From Johnsonella ignava ATCC 51276 (GTDB taxonomy: Bacteria; Bacillota; Clostridia; Lachnospirales; Lachnospiraceae): 64,000 nt of DNA. Numbering within the stretch: position 1 is the first letter of the stretch; each line of letters starts with the position of its first letter. The notes under the pieces are model-generated. The model was not told the DNA's origin and made no database searches. It worked only from the letters and a program-made list of their open reading frames with translations. The stretch spans positions 153,457-217,456 of the forward strand of contig NZ_JH378832.1 in NCBI RefSeq assembly GCF_000235445.1. Direction: 5' to 3'. The position numbers and the translations under genes were made by a program. Shown here piece by piece: positions 53,499 to 62,845 of the stretch.

Positions 53499-54998
53499 TT
53501 ATGCTTTCTTGCATTCTTCAACAGCCTGTGTAAGCTTCTTTTCAAGTTCCTCACTTACGGACTTCTTTTCCCTTATCTCAGTCAGGATTTCAGGGTAGCG
53601 TGAATCTATAAATCTGAACAGCTTCTCCTCAAATTCCGCTATATCTCCTACCTCTATATCAAGCAAGAGCTTTCTTGTAACCGCATATATTATAATTATC
53701 TGATATTCAACCTGCATAGGCTTAAAATTAGGCTGTTTTAAAACTTCCCTTATCCTTTCACCCTGTGCAAGCTGATTGGCGGTAGCCTCATCAAGCTCTG
53801 AGCCGAACTGTGCAAATGATGCCAGCTCTCTGTACTGTGCAAGCTCAACTCTCACGGGTCCCGCAATTTTTTTCATAGCCTTAATCTGTGCGGCACCGCC
53901 TACTCTTGATACTGAAAGTCCCGCATTTATAGCAGGCCTGAAACCCGCATTAAACATCTCCGTTTCAAGATATATCTGCCCGTCAGTTATTGATATGACA
54001 TTGGTAGGTATATATGCAGAAACATCACCTGCCTGAGTCTCAATTATAGGCAATGCTGTAAGTGAACCTCCTCCCAGCTCATCTGAAAGCTTTGATGCCC
54101 TCTCAAGGAGACGTGAATGAAGATAAAAAACATCACCTGGGTATGCCTCACGTCCCGGAGCCCTTTTAAGCAAAAGGCTGAGTGTCCTGTACGCAGCAGC
54201 ATGCTTTGTCAAATCATCATAGATTACAAGTACATCCTCTCCGGCTTCCATCCATTCTTCTCCCATAGCACATCCTGAGTAGGGTGCTATATATTGGAGC
54301 GGTGCAGGTTCAGATGCAGTTGATACAACCACTGTCGTATAATCCATAGCACCATAATCCTCAAAAGTCTTAACTATCGATGCGACAGTTGAAGCTTTTT
54401 GACCTATTGCCACATAAATACAGTGTACATTCTGACCTTTCTGGTTGATTATGGTATCAACCGCTATCGAAGTCTTTCCTGTCTGCCTGTCTCCTATTAT
54501 CAGCTCTCTCTGCCCCCTTCCTATGGGGATCATCGCATCTATCGCCTTTATACCTGTCTGTAACGGAGTATCAACTGATTTTCTATCAATAACTCCATGT
54601 GCAACTCTCTCAATTCTTCTGTATCTGTCGGTCTGCACAGGTCCTTTACCGTCTACCGGCAACCCAAGTGCATTTACAACACGTCCGGTAAGTGCATCTC
54701 CCACCGGTACTTCAACTACCCTTCCCGTAGTCTTTACAGTATCTCCCTCACTTATGCCGCTGCTGTCTCCTAAAAGTACAGCACCTACATTATCCTCCTC
54801 AAGGTTTAAAACCATACCGTAAATCTCCCTCGGAAATTCAAGCAGTTCACCCTGCATGGCATTATCAAGACCATGTATTCTCGCTATGCCGTCTGCCACC
54901 TGTATAACAGTTCCCACATCAGATACTTCAAGCCTGCTTGAATATTTTTCAATCTGACCTTTTATAACTGAACTGATTTCTTCCGGTCTTAAATTCAT
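53499..54998 (-). CDS. atpA: ATP synthase alpha subunit
   Basis: 499 residues. Walker A-like GDRQTGKTSIAVDTI, LLKRAPGREAYPGDVFY and AGLSVSRVGGAAQIKAMKK are the classic alpha-subunit motifs. It is the non-catalytic nucleotide-binding subunit of F1. The gene follows atpH by 31 bases with GGGAAG upstream. Confidence 0.98.
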   Translation of the reverse strand: MNLRPEEISSVIKGQIEKYSSRLEVSDVGTVIQVADGIARIHGLDNAMQGELLEFPREIYGMVLNLEEDNVGAVLLGDSSGISEGDTVKTTGRVVEVPVGDALTGRVVNALGLPVDGKGPVQTDRYRRIERVAHGVIDRKSVDTPLQTGIKAIDAMIPIGRGQRELIIGDRQTGKTSIAVDTIINQKGQNVHCIYVAIGQKASTVASIVKTFEDYGAMDYTTVVVSTASEPAPLQYIAPYSGCAMGEEWMEAGEDVLVIYDDLTKHAAAYRTLSLLLKRAPGREAYPGDVFYLHSRLLERASKLSDELGGGSLTALPIIETQAGDVSAYIPTNVISITDGQIYLETEMFNAGFRPAINAGLSVSRVGGAAQIKAMKKIAGPVRVELAQYRELASFAQFGSELDEATANQLAQGERIREVLKQPNFKPMQVEYQIIIIYAVTRKLLLDIEVGDIAEFEEKLFRFIDSRYPEILTEIREKKSVSEELEKKLTQAVEECKKA

Positions 54999-55029
54999 TT
55001 AGCTTCCCAACCTGCTTTCCTTTTAGATT

Positions 55030-55578
55030 CTATGTCATGTGTATGCCTGTAAGCTTCCTTTTTATATCATTCAGCCTTGTTTTTATGCTTGAATCGACAA
55101 TTCTGTCATTTATTCGTATCACCATTCCGCCCATAAGACTTTCATCAATACTGTAATGCATCTCAAAACTTGTATAGTCAGTAGTTGCAAGAAGTTTTTC
55201 TTCAATGGCTTTTTTTTGTTCAAACTCAAGCTCACAGGCTGAACTCACATATGCTACACCTATTTTTTTATACTCTTTTACCGTTTTTATAAAATAATCA
55301 AATATAACCGTAAACTCAGACTGTCTGCTTTTTTCAATTACGGTTACTAAAAAGGCAATGATATCCTCTGACAGCTGCTCTTTAAAAACAGCCTTTACAG
55401 TGTCAATCTTTTCCTCTATGCTTATCTTAGGAGAGTCAAAAAACCTTTTTAAAACACTGTTTTGTTCAAATACCTGTTTTAAAAACAATATTTCTTCATA
55501 AACAGTATCTATGCTGCTTTTTTCATATGCAGTGGCAAAAAGTGCATCGCCGTATACCTTTGATATCAGCCTTGCCAT
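55030..55578 (-). CDS. atpH: ATP synthase delta subunit
   Basis: 182 residues. OSCP/delta pattern: YGDALFATAYEKSSIDTVYEEI near the N-terminus, and the C-terminal VIRINDRIVDSSIKTRLNDIKRKL. It links F1 to the peripheral stalk. Its start overlaps the end of atpF by 13 bases, so the two are coupled. Confidence 0.95.
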   Translation of the reverse strand: MARLISKVYGDALFATAYEKSSIDTVYEEILFLKQVFEQNSVLKRFFDSPKISIEEKIDTVKAVFKEQLSEDIIAFLVTVIEKSRQSEFTVIFDYFIKTVKEYKKIGVAYVSSACELEFEQKKAIEEKLLATTDYTSFEMHYSIDESLMGGMVIRINDRIVDSSIKTRLNDIKRKLTGIHMT

Positions 55579-56159
55579 GTTCCTTCACCCATTTCCTTTA
55601 AAGTATTTGCTATAAGCTCCGCATGCATTTTTTTATCAATTGACAACGCAATGGCTTTCTGTGCCATAAGTGCAGATATACTTACTATCTCCTGCTTTGC
55701 ATCATCAAGAGCTTTTCTTTTCTCAAGCTCTATCTCTTTTGATGCTCTCTGGGTGATCCTTGCAGCTTCTGCCCGTGCATTATTTATTATCTCTTCTTCT
55801 TTAGCCTTTGCCTTTTTCCTTGCATCTTCAAGTATACGATCAGCTTCAATGCGTATATCCTTGATTTTTGCCTCATATTCCGCTTTTAATTCACCGGCAG
55901 ATTTTAATTTAGATGCCGCCTCATCAAGTTCACCGGCAATGCGTTCCCTACGTTTTTTAAGAAAATCTCTTACCGGATTAAAAAGCAGGTAGGAAAGCAG
56001 AAAGTAAAGAACAAGAACACTTATAGCTGTAAAAGCCGCATCTGCCAAAAACTGGAGATCAAATTCAATAAGTCTGCTTATCCCACCTCCATCTGACTGT
56101 ACAATTGCGGCAGGCAGAGAAAAAAGACCATGTTCTACTAATTGATTTAAATAATTCAA
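55566..56159 (-). CDS. atpF: ATP synthase b subunit
   Basis: 197 residues. About 30 residues precede one membrane helix (about 41-62, AISVLVLYFLLSYLLFNPVRDFL) followed by a long charged coiled coil (about 65-180), the peripheral stalk. The extension before the helix is longer than usual. The start codon is TTG (56159), with purine-rich AAGGAAGGA about 11 bases upstream; no ATG is available before the helix. Confidence 0.9.
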   Translation of the reverse strand: MNYLNQLVEHGLFSLPAAIVQSDGGGISRLIEFDLQFLADAAFTAISVLVLYFLLSYLLFNPVRDFLKKRRERIAGELDEAASKLKSAGELKAEYEAKIKDIRIEADRILEDARKKAKAKEEEIINNARAEAARITQRASKEIELEKRKALDDAKQEIVSISALMAQKAIALSIDKKMHAELIANTLKEMGEGTWQG

Positions 56160-56424
56160 AGTCCCGTCTTCCTTCCTTATGTCCTATATTGCTTTAATGC
56201 CGGGATTGCCGGCACTAAAATTTATATAATGTAAATTTATGATACAAGTGTCAAAAGTATAAAAATTCGATGCAATTGCTTGCAAGAGAATCTATTATCT
56301 TTTGGCAAAAAATATGAGTAAGTAGCCATTTTTTATAAAAAAATGAGCGAATTACGAATATTTTTGCAAGGATTGCGAGAAGCAAAAGCCGCAGCAATCC
56401 TGTATCAAACTTTAATAAATTATT
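56160..56424. other. 265-base spacer between atpE and atpF with a hairpin
   Basis: Long for an atp operon. It contains GGATTGC/GCAATCC (56370-56376 with 56394-56400), just after atpE on the transcript, then AT-rich sequence. A 30-codon frame with no ribosome binding site is not called. The hairpin may stabilise or trim the atpE part of the mRNA. Confidence 0.5.
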
Positions 56425-56679
56425 TTATTTAAAGGGTTTTACAAACATAAGGATCATAGCTACAAGAAGACCGTAAAGACCGGTTGTTTCAGCAACTGCC
56501 TGTCCTAAAAGCATAGTCTGTGTAATATCAGCCTTTGCACCCGGGTTTCGTCCGACTGCAGCTGCACCATGACCCGCTGCAATACCCTGTCCTACTCCAG
56601 GTCCTATACCTGCTATCATAGCAAGCCCTGCACCTATTGCAGAACAGCCATATATAAAATCACGTCCTGTTAAATTCAT
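56425..56679 (-). CDS. atpE: ATP synthase c subunit, Na+-type ligand set
   Basis: 84 residues forming the two-helix hairpin. The ion-binding residues align with the Ilyobacter tartaricus Na+ ring one position lower: Gln31 (Q32), Val62 (V63), Glu64 (E65), Thr65 (S66), Thr66 (T67), Tyr69 (Y70). The loop has RNPGAKADI. This set is known from Na+-translocating F-ATPases, so a sodium-coupled enzyme is likely. AGGAGG lies nine bases before the ATG at 56679; the longer frame (56769) is not used. Confidence 0.96.
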   Translation of the reverse strand: MNLTGRDFIYGCSAIGAGLAMIAGIGPGVGQGIAAGHGAAAVGRNPGAKADITQTMLLGQAVAETTGLYGLLVAMILMFVKPFK

Positions 56680-56866
56680 AAATATAATCCTCCTAGTATT
56701 AAATATTGCGTTCATAAACGCTTTTATATTAATCAGCGGACAATTAAAAAAGTCAATAAACCGCTGCATAATACCAATATCTGTAACAATGACATATCAG
56801 CTGCAACAGCAAATACATCTTATTATAAAAACCAGATTTGCACACCTGATTATTGTAACTATCTAT

Positions 56867-57589
56867 TTATTCGAGCTTATCACCTATATAAACCATTGTA
56901 AGCATACAAAATACATAGGTCTGTATGCATCCCGAAAATACATCGCAATATATATGCAAAAATGCAGGCAATCCTATTTTAAGGAGTATTGGCATCATAC
57001 CATACCAAAGACCAAGCATAATAACGCCCGAAAGTAAATTCGCAAACAAACGCAATGATATAGACAGCGGATTTGCAAACTCTCCTATAATATTTATAGG
57101 GAAAAGCAGCGGCAAAGGTTCAAAAAGTGAAGTAAAATGCTTAAGTTTTCTATTTTTAAGCCCTTGATACTGTACTATTATAAATGTAAATATACCTAAA
57201 AGAAAAGTAACGCCATAGTCCGCAGTAGGGTTCCTCATACCTAAAAGTCCGCTCAGATTACTTAAGAGTATAAACAGAAAAATTGTACCTATATAGTTTA
57301 TGAACCTGTATGCATTATCTCCAAGTACACCCTGTGTCATGCCCTCAAGTCCTTCTACCATAATCTCAAGTATATTCTGAAACGGTCCCGGAACATCGGA
57401 TGCATTAAGTATCGTCTTTCTGGCAAATATGGCAAAAACTATCAGTATGATGCACACTACCCATGTTGATACTGTGGTTGTTGTAATCCAGATTTCTTTT
57501 CCCATCAAGCTGAACTTATATACACCATGTATCATAAAATCTGCACCGCTTTCAGTCAGCATTAGCGGAGCCAAATGTTCAAAAACCAT
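56867..57589 (-). CDS. atpB: ATP synthase a subunit
   Basis: 240 residues with five to six membrane helices. The essential Arg lies in NPLSISLRLFANLLSG; helix patterns VVCIILIVFAIFARK and IGTIFLFILLSNLSGLLG are typical. It forms the ion half-channels against the c ring. The start at 57589 (MVFEHLAP) is set by GAGGAGG seven bases upstream rather than the longer frame. Confidence 0.96.
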   Translation of the reverse strand: MVFEHLAPLMLTESGADFMIHGVYKFSLMGKEIWITTTTVSTWVVCIILIVFAIFARKTILNASDVPGPFQNILEIMVEGLEGMTQGVLGDNAYRFINYIGTIFLFILLSNLSGLLGMRNPTADYGVTFLLGIFTFIIVQYQGLKNRKLKHFTSLFEPLPLLFPINIIGEFANPLSISLRLFANLLSGVIMLGLWYGMMPILLKIGLPAFLHIYCDVFSGCIQTYVFCMLTMVYIGDKLE

Positions 57590-57669
57590 ACTTTTTCCTC
57601 CTCGTATTATTCTTCTAAATAAATAATAAAAGCCTTTATAAATCATTTCATAATAGATTACTTTATAAA

Positions 57670-58080
57670 TTACTTTTTATTATATTTTTTATTTAACATA
57701 TTTGAAAAAAACGGCTGCATATAAACACCCGGCTTTAATCCTAAAAGTGCAGATATCATAGCCGCAATATTAACATAACTGCTTTTCCAAAATATAACGG
57801 CTGCCGCAATTATAATAATCCTTCTTGCAAACATATGTATTATTGTTTTATTTCTTGCATAATTTTCATTTGTACTTGCAACCGCATCTTCAGCTGTAAG
57901 TCCCATATCTATTAAAACTGCAAAGCACATTACAGTTCCTACGGCAGTTCCTGCTAAAAGTGATGATCTGGTATATCCGATCATATCGGAAAATATTATA
58001 AAAACAACTGATAAAATAAGTTCATACAGTATAATCCCTATACTGATTTCCAAAATCGTCTTTTTTAATAATCTGCCCAT
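57670..58080 (-). CDS. ATP synthase subunit I-like membrane protein
   Basis: 136 residues, four hydrophobic helices (about 12-32, 40-60, 88-105, 107-125), matching the AtpI chain family (PF03899) in size and position before atpB. AtpI-type proteins help c-ring assembly. Identity rests on helix pattern and context more than on sharp motifs. Confidence 0.75.
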   Translation of the reverse strand: MGRLLKKTILEISIGIILYELILSVVFIIFSDMIGYTRSSLLAGTAVGTVMCFAVLIDMGLTAEDAVASTNENYARNKTIIHMFARRIIIIAAAVIFWKSSYVNIAAMISALLGLKPGVYMQPFFSNMLNKKYNKK

Positions 58081-58099
58081 ACTATGATTATATCCTTTG

Positions 58100-58411
58100 T
58101 CAGTCTTTAAAAATACGGCTCTTTATTTTAGGAACATGTACTTCCTCTTGTTTATCCGAAGCATTTTTCTGTGCGGTATACTCCAGATTTTGCTCCTCTT
58201 TTTTCAGCAACAACAGATAATTTTTTACAAGTCTATATGCCGAATTTATGCCGGCGGCAATACCTATTATGACCAATGGTAAAGTTAGTACGGTATTAAA
58301 CTTTCTGTCAATCCATGTTCCTAAAAAAGTACATAAAAGTACAGGCGTAATTACCGTAAAACCTAATTGTGATACCAATGCAAGACTTCTTAATATCTCT
58401 TTTTTATACAA
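58100..58411 (-). CDS. atpZ: AtpZ/AtpI-family protein
   Basis: 103 residues. LALVSQLGFTVITPVLLCTFLGTWIDRKF followed by LPLVIIGIAAGINSAYRLVKNYL is the AtpZ two-helix signature. AtpZ/AtpI pairs have been linked to ion transport or ring assembly. The start is TTG (58411) after GGTGAT. It is the first gene of the atp operon, 19 bases before the subunit I-like gene. Confidence 0.85.
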   Translation of the reverse strand: MYKKEILRSLALVSQLGFTVITPVLLCTFLGTWIDRKFNTVLTLPLVIIGIAAGINSAYRLVKNYLLLLKKEEQNLEYTAQKNASDKQEEVHVPKIKSRIFKD

Positions 58412-58440
58412 AATATCACCATTTTACTTCAAAAACTTAT

Positions 58441-58468
58441 ATAATATATATAGCTCTTTTATCGGCAA
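58441..58468 (-). promoter_or_regulatory. probable atp operon promoter
   Basis: On the minus strand TTGCCG (58468-58463), 16-base spacer, TATTAT (58446-58441); leader about 25 bases. It lies in the 312-base gap 58412-58723, which otherwise holds only AT-rich sequence and the adhesin terminator. Confidence 0.45.
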
Positions 58469-58560
58469 TATCTATTTTATAATATAACAAATATAAAATT
58501 TAATATGCCGGTTCACTAATTATATCCGCATATTTGCATTTTGTCCAGTATTGATATATT

Positions 58561-58611
58561 AAAAAAGAAGTATACAGTACAAATATATTTAAGACCGTAT
58601 ACTCCTTTTTT
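58561..58611 (-). terminator. terminator of the VWA adhesin gene
   Basis: AAAAAAGAAGTATAC pairs with GTATACTCCTTTTTT (one mismatch), about 113-163 bases after the adhesin stop. T-runs are present on both strands, so it may work both ways. Confidence 0.65.
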
Positions 58612-58723
58612 GTATTTAAATTCTATTGCTTAACAATACTTTGGCTTCAAAATAATACATCTTAGAATACTTTGAACTCAAAATATATAACAGTTTAGAA
58701 AAATTTATCTAAAGAAGCCGCTG

Positions 58724-61627
58724 TTAATCTCTGACTCCCTTGATCTTATATGTATTTATAAATGTAGGATCACTGATCGGATTGCCGCTATCATCAAGGT
58801 ATTCAACATCAACCTTAAGTCTTAATAAGTCAGCCGGATCTTTATCTACATGTACCTTAATCGTATATACCGTAGTATCAAATGTTATGTAAGGATATTC
58901 ACTATCCAGTACATTAACAGAATCCCTATTAGAAAGCTCTTTTACCTTGTATTCAAAATCTCCCACCTCGCCGAAGCTCTTGTTAAACAATATATCACCT
59001 GCCGAACCGACATCTGCCGAACCTCCATTTGTTGTTCTGTCGATCTCATTACCGTTGTCATCTAAAAGCACAAAAGTAAACATTCCACTACTTAAATTCA
59101 TACCCTTGGTGATCTTTTTAAGCTTTATGCTTGCAGACTCGGGGCTATACCGGAAAGTATTTGTAAATTCATTTGAATTTGCATAATTTACAGCTGCGCT
59201 AAGCTCTCCATTAACATCAGTTACATCTACAGTTATTATTGCCGTATTTGTAGCATACATTATATTCGGATTGCTCGGGTTGGGCAATACCTCGTTAATC
59301 TTATATACATAATGCCCTTCAGCCTCTATGGTTATAGGATTAAATTTAATATCTCCTGAAGCATCATTGCCCACAGTGGAAGGATTTGGAAGCGGTCCGC
59401 TATACTGACCGGCTTCTCCGGATGACATTCTGAACTGGAAGTCATTAGCCTGCAATGGCACAGGACTGCCAACCAGTATCTTTTTAGCATCTAACCTCAC
59501 TTCAACCGGTTTTGCCTTATACTCATTTGTAAAGGTATTGCCTCCGTCTTCTGTACTGTATGAAAAGTCTTTTACAACAAGCCTTCTGCCATCCCAATCA
59601 GTAGTTACTTTCACAGTCAAAACATGCTCATCATATGTCATACCCGGCATCTTAGGCTGCGGTATAACCTCTTTTACTCTGTAAATAAACTCACCCGGGC
59701 TGTTATATCCTAACATCCTAAACTTAACTTTACCGGAAGCATCGTTCTTTGCAGTTTCAATCAGAGTTTCAACCTCTTGTCCGCCCGCATCCTTGGTTAC
59801 TGAGAAAAGATCAAAGCTGAACATATCAGCCTCAAGAGTTTTTGAGCCCTGAAGTACCTTATTAACCTCTATCTGCTGATTTGCAGGTATGTCCTCAGGT
59901 GTTGTATTTCCCAGGTTAACCTGTAATACAGGTTTATTATATGTTTTTTCAGCATGCTTTCCGCCTGCAAAATCATAGCTTAAAACCGCATTATTATTTG
60001 AATAGAATCCCGGCTTACCGGCACTTGTTGTATTTCCTACATAGTCGGTTTCAACATCACCTGTATGCGGATAGCTTTTAGTTGCCGCATAATCTGCAAC
60101 TGCCTTTGCACTCGGATTTACATTAAATGAAAATACATAGCGAGAACTTGGCATTGTATTTACTTTAAGTTTTGCCTTTATCGTCTTTGAGCCGGCATCA
60201 TATGAAAGAGTATACTCACTTCCCTGTGTCATCGTGTAGGTCTGACCATTTGTTATTCTTACAAGTTTAGCTTCTCCTGCATATGTTGCGTATTCTGATA
60301 AAGTATCTTTTATTTCCAGATTGGATAAAGAATTGCCAACCTTTGATAAAAATCTGCTGAATGTCTTATTAAGCTGATCGGCATCCACCGACTGCACCAT
60401 AAACTTTTCTTTTCTGGTATTAATATACTGTGTAACAGTCTGAAGTGTTGAAGCCGCTCCTTTATTACCACCTATAAACACTGAAAAGAACCTGTCAACC
60501 TGAGGGAAGCTTTTTGCGGAATGAAGTGCATACGCCAGTGCTATATCTGCCGCCTTATCATATCCGAAGGCAGTTACAGCAGGTTTAGCACCTGTAGGCT
60601 CACCATCACTTAAAAAGAATATAACACTTTCTCTGCTGGGGTCGGTAATCTTTCTGATTTCAGTGCCTGCTTTTGCAAGAGCATCATAGTAATTTGTTCC
60701 TCCACCCTGCACACCATGCATTGCCGGTAATTTCAAATTTCTTACAATGTTTTCAAGACTAGCTTTATTACCTGAATTTGTAATAAGCACATCTACATCT
60801 GTATGAAAGGATATAATTGATATCCTGTTATGTGGGTTTTGCGTAAGCGGTCCAAGCGAAGACATAACCGTCTTCTTCATTTGCTCAAGCCTTGAAGCAC
60901 CTGAAAACGCCGCATTCATTGAATTACTAACGTCAAGTACAAATATTATATCTTTATTAGTCTCAGCCGCCTGAGATTCAGTATTTACATCAAGATAAAT
61001 CCTATAATCATTCTCCCCCCTGAGTGCTGTATCAGGATTGTTGCCGCCGTCTCCCAGATAGTCTATCTGTTTTTTATATGAAGGATTCGGATCCGGAGCT
61101 TCCGGTAAAGCATCAATGTCAGGATTATATCTGAACTTTAAAGTAACTGTTGCTGAACCGTTATCATTTATTATTCTTGCCCAGTTAGGCGGTGTAGTAG
61201 CTACAGTAGCCTTACCTTTATCATTATATGTATAACTTGTCAGGTTGTTGTCAAACTGCATTCCCGCAAAACTTAGATGTTCATCAGTACTTGATAAACT
61301 CCTAAATATAAACAACCTTTCATTTCCACTCATCCATGGAAATGAAATTGTGGTTGTTGCACCATTACGAACCTGAATAGTCCTGCTTTGAGGATTCTTA
61401 GGTATGTAAGGCTGCCTTCCCGGCCATGTCGCATAGGTATCATACATTTCACCGACCTTTAATACCTCATATGAAAATGTACGGTTACCGACACCGGCTT
61501 CAGACGCATTTATTATTTCAGTCTTTATAGTGAGATTTATAGCATTATCTGCATATGCATTACTATAAAACACTGCAGAAAAAAGTGTCAAAAGCATAAG
61601 CAATATACAGCTTTTCAATTTATTCAT
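58724..61627 (-). CDS. VWA-domain adhesin with three pilin isopeptide domains
   Basis: 967 residues. Signal peptide (about 1-26); an N-terminal region (about 27-210); a VWA domain (about 226-430) with intact MIDAS DVSNS (Asp232, Ser234, Ser236) and SDGEPTGAKP. After a linker come three Spy0128/FctA-like domains, each with Lys near the start (VNKVLQG, AKKILVG, LKKITKG), Glu in VKEV/INEV/VKEL and terminal Asn (FTNEY, FTNTF, FINTY), the triad for Lys-Asn isopeptide bonds. It ends at KGVRD with no LPXTG or membrane anchor. This is a pilus-tip-like adhesin, last in a Tad-type operon. GGAGG precedes the ATG. Confidence 0.9.
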   Translation of the reverse strand: MNKLKSCILLMLLTLFSAVFYSNAYADNAINLTIKTEIINASEAGVGNRTFSYEVLKVGEMYDTYATWPGRQPYIPKNPQSRTIQVRNGATTTISFPWMSGNERLFIFRSLSSTDEHLSFAGMQFDNNLTSYTYNDKGKATVATTPPNWARIINDNGSATVTLKFRYNPDIDALPEAPDPNPSYKKQIDYLGDGGNNPDTALRGENDYRIYLDVNTESQAAETNKDIIFVLDVSNSMNAAFSGASRLEQMKKTVMSSLGPLTQNPHNRISIISFHTDVDVLITNSGNKASLENIVRNLKLPAMHGVQGGGTNYYDALAKAGTEIRKITDPSRESVIFFLSDGEPTGAKPAVTAFGYDKAADIALAYALHSAKSFPQVDRFFSVFIGGNKGAASTLQTVTQYINTRKEKFMVQSVDADQLNKTFSRFLSKVGNSLSNLEIKDTLSEYATYAGEAKLVRITNGQTYTMTQGSEYTLSYDAGSKTIKAKLKVNTMPSSRYVFSFNVNPSAKAVADYAATKSYPHTGDVETDYVGNTTSAGKPGFYSNNNAVLSYDFAGGKHAEKTYNKPVLQVNLGNTTPEDIPANQQIEVNKVLQGSKTLEADMFSFDLFSVTKDAGGQEVETLIETAKNDASGKVKFRMLGYNSPGEFIYRVKEVIPQPKMPGMTYDEHVLTVKVTTDWDGRRLVVKDFSYSTEDGGNTFTNEYKAKPVEVRLDAKKILVGSPVPLQANDFQFRMSSGEAGQYSGPLPNPSTVGNDASGDIKFNPITIEAEGHYVYKINEVLPNPSNPNIMYATNTAIITVDVTDVNGELSAAVNYANSNEFTNTFRYSPESASIKLKKITKGMNLSSGMFTFVLLDDNGNEIDRTTNGGSADVGSAGDILFNKSFGEVGDFEYKVKELSNRDSVNVLDSEYPYITFDTTVYTIKVHVDKDPADLLRLKVDVEYLDDSGNPISDPTFINTYKIKGVRD

Positions 61628-61657
61628 AAAATTACCTCCTTTTACCAGCTCTGTGGT

Positions 61658-62833
61658 TTATTTGTTTTTGCTGTCTTTAAGACCATTTATAAAATCCTCA
61701 TATTTCACTTCTTCATTAGAAGAAAACAGGCTGTCAAAAAATACTTTGCACTGTTGCGCATCGCTTTGTGATATTCTGTCAAAAAACGTTACAGCTGCAC
61801 CGTCAGTATATTGAAGTTCCTCATATACAGATTCCAGACTGTCCTTAACATTAATTCCCCTTATTGCAGGAAGTGAATTTGTCTTATCACTTATATATTT
61901 TTGAGCATCATTTGACAGCAAAAATGTTATAAAGTCCTTTGCCTCTTTAGTTTTCTTTGAAGAGGCGGACAATGCCACAGCAGCTGTACTGTGCCATCCC
62001 ACATTCCTTGAATTATCATTGCCGGGTGCTATAAAATAACCGAATAATGTCCGATCCAATTTTTCCGCATCGGCAGAACTTCCGGGTATCATAGCAATGC
62101 TCCCGCTCTTAAAAAATTCAACTAAAGCCGCATGATCCTTTGGACTGTCTTCCCTTGCAGGAATGTCTTCAATCATCATACGTGCCATGCTTTCAATATC
62201 ATATATGCCCGAATTAAGCTGTCCGTCGGCATCAACTGCTCCTTTAAAACCGCCGGGTGCATTAAGTGTAAAACCGTCTGCAAAATACAATGTATCATAC
62301 TGCCCGGAAGAATTAACGGAAAATGCCATCGGCTTGATCCCCTCCTCTTTAAATATTGTAAAGAGACTTTCAAATGAACTGAGCGTTTCAGGCTTTGGAA
62401 CTCCTGAAAGAGAAAATTTCGCCTGATTGTAATATATAAGAGAGACATTTCCGCTTAAAGGCAGTGAGTATTGTATACCGTCTTTATCTGAAAGAAGCAG
62501 ATAATCAATGGTTCTTTCTTCAGGAAGCCCGCCTATATCTGATAATTTTTTTGAAAGCCCAAGTGTCTGTGCCTCATTAAAGCTAAGACCTGAAATTATA
62601 TCAGCTTTATCTGCCTGATTAACACCTTCGCCCTCATTATAGGTTCTAATTTCGACCGACACATTAGGTTTATTTGATTTGTACATATCTGCAAGAGCAT
62701 CATACATATCCTTTTCATCAGCCTTACAATATACAAGCAGTGCAGATGAAGTAGTACCTTTATTCGCACAAGATGTGATAAATGATAAGGCAGCTATCAT
62801 AAAACACAGTGCAATTAGTCCTTTTTTTATCAC
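61658..62833 (-). CDS. extracellular solute-binding lipoprotein in the Tad locus
   Basis: 391 residues. Lipobox near FITSC (Cys22), then a family 1 (sugar-type) solute-binding fold: LLVYCKADEKDMYDALADMY, LPLSGNVSLIYYNQAKF, GSIAMIPGSSADAEKL, KDFITFLLSNDAQKYI. No permease or ATPase gene is adjacent. It lies between the TadG-like and VWA adhesin genes, so it may serve in pilus function or sensing rather than transport. The start codon is GTG (62833) with GGAG eight bases upstream. Confidence 0.85.
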   Translation of the reverse strand: MIKKGLIALCFMIAALSFITSCANKGTTSSALLVYCKADEKDMYDALADMYKSNKPNVSVEIRTYNEGEGVNQADKADIISGLSFNEAQTLGLSKKLSDIGGLPEERTIDYLLLSDKDGIQYSLPLSGNVSLIYYNQAKFSLSGVPKPETLSSFESLFTIFKEEGIKPMAFSVNSSGQYDTLYFADGFTLNAPGGFKGAVDADGQLNSGIYDIESMARMMIEDIPAREDSPKDHAALVEFFKSGSIAMIPGSSADAEKLDRTLFGYFIAPGNDNSRNVGWHSTAAVALSASSKKTKEAKDFITFLLSNDAQKYISDKTNSLPAIRGINVKDSLESVYEELQYTDGAAVTFFDRISQSDAQQCKVFFDSLFSSNEEVKYEDFINGLKDSKNK

Positions 62834-62845
62834 TATATGTTCTCC

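Noticed and set aside
56230..56325. 30-codon minus-strand frame in the atpE-atpF spacer
   Set aside because: No ribosome binding site and no detectable features; it could be a dispersed extragenic sequence, but nothing similar recurs in the window.
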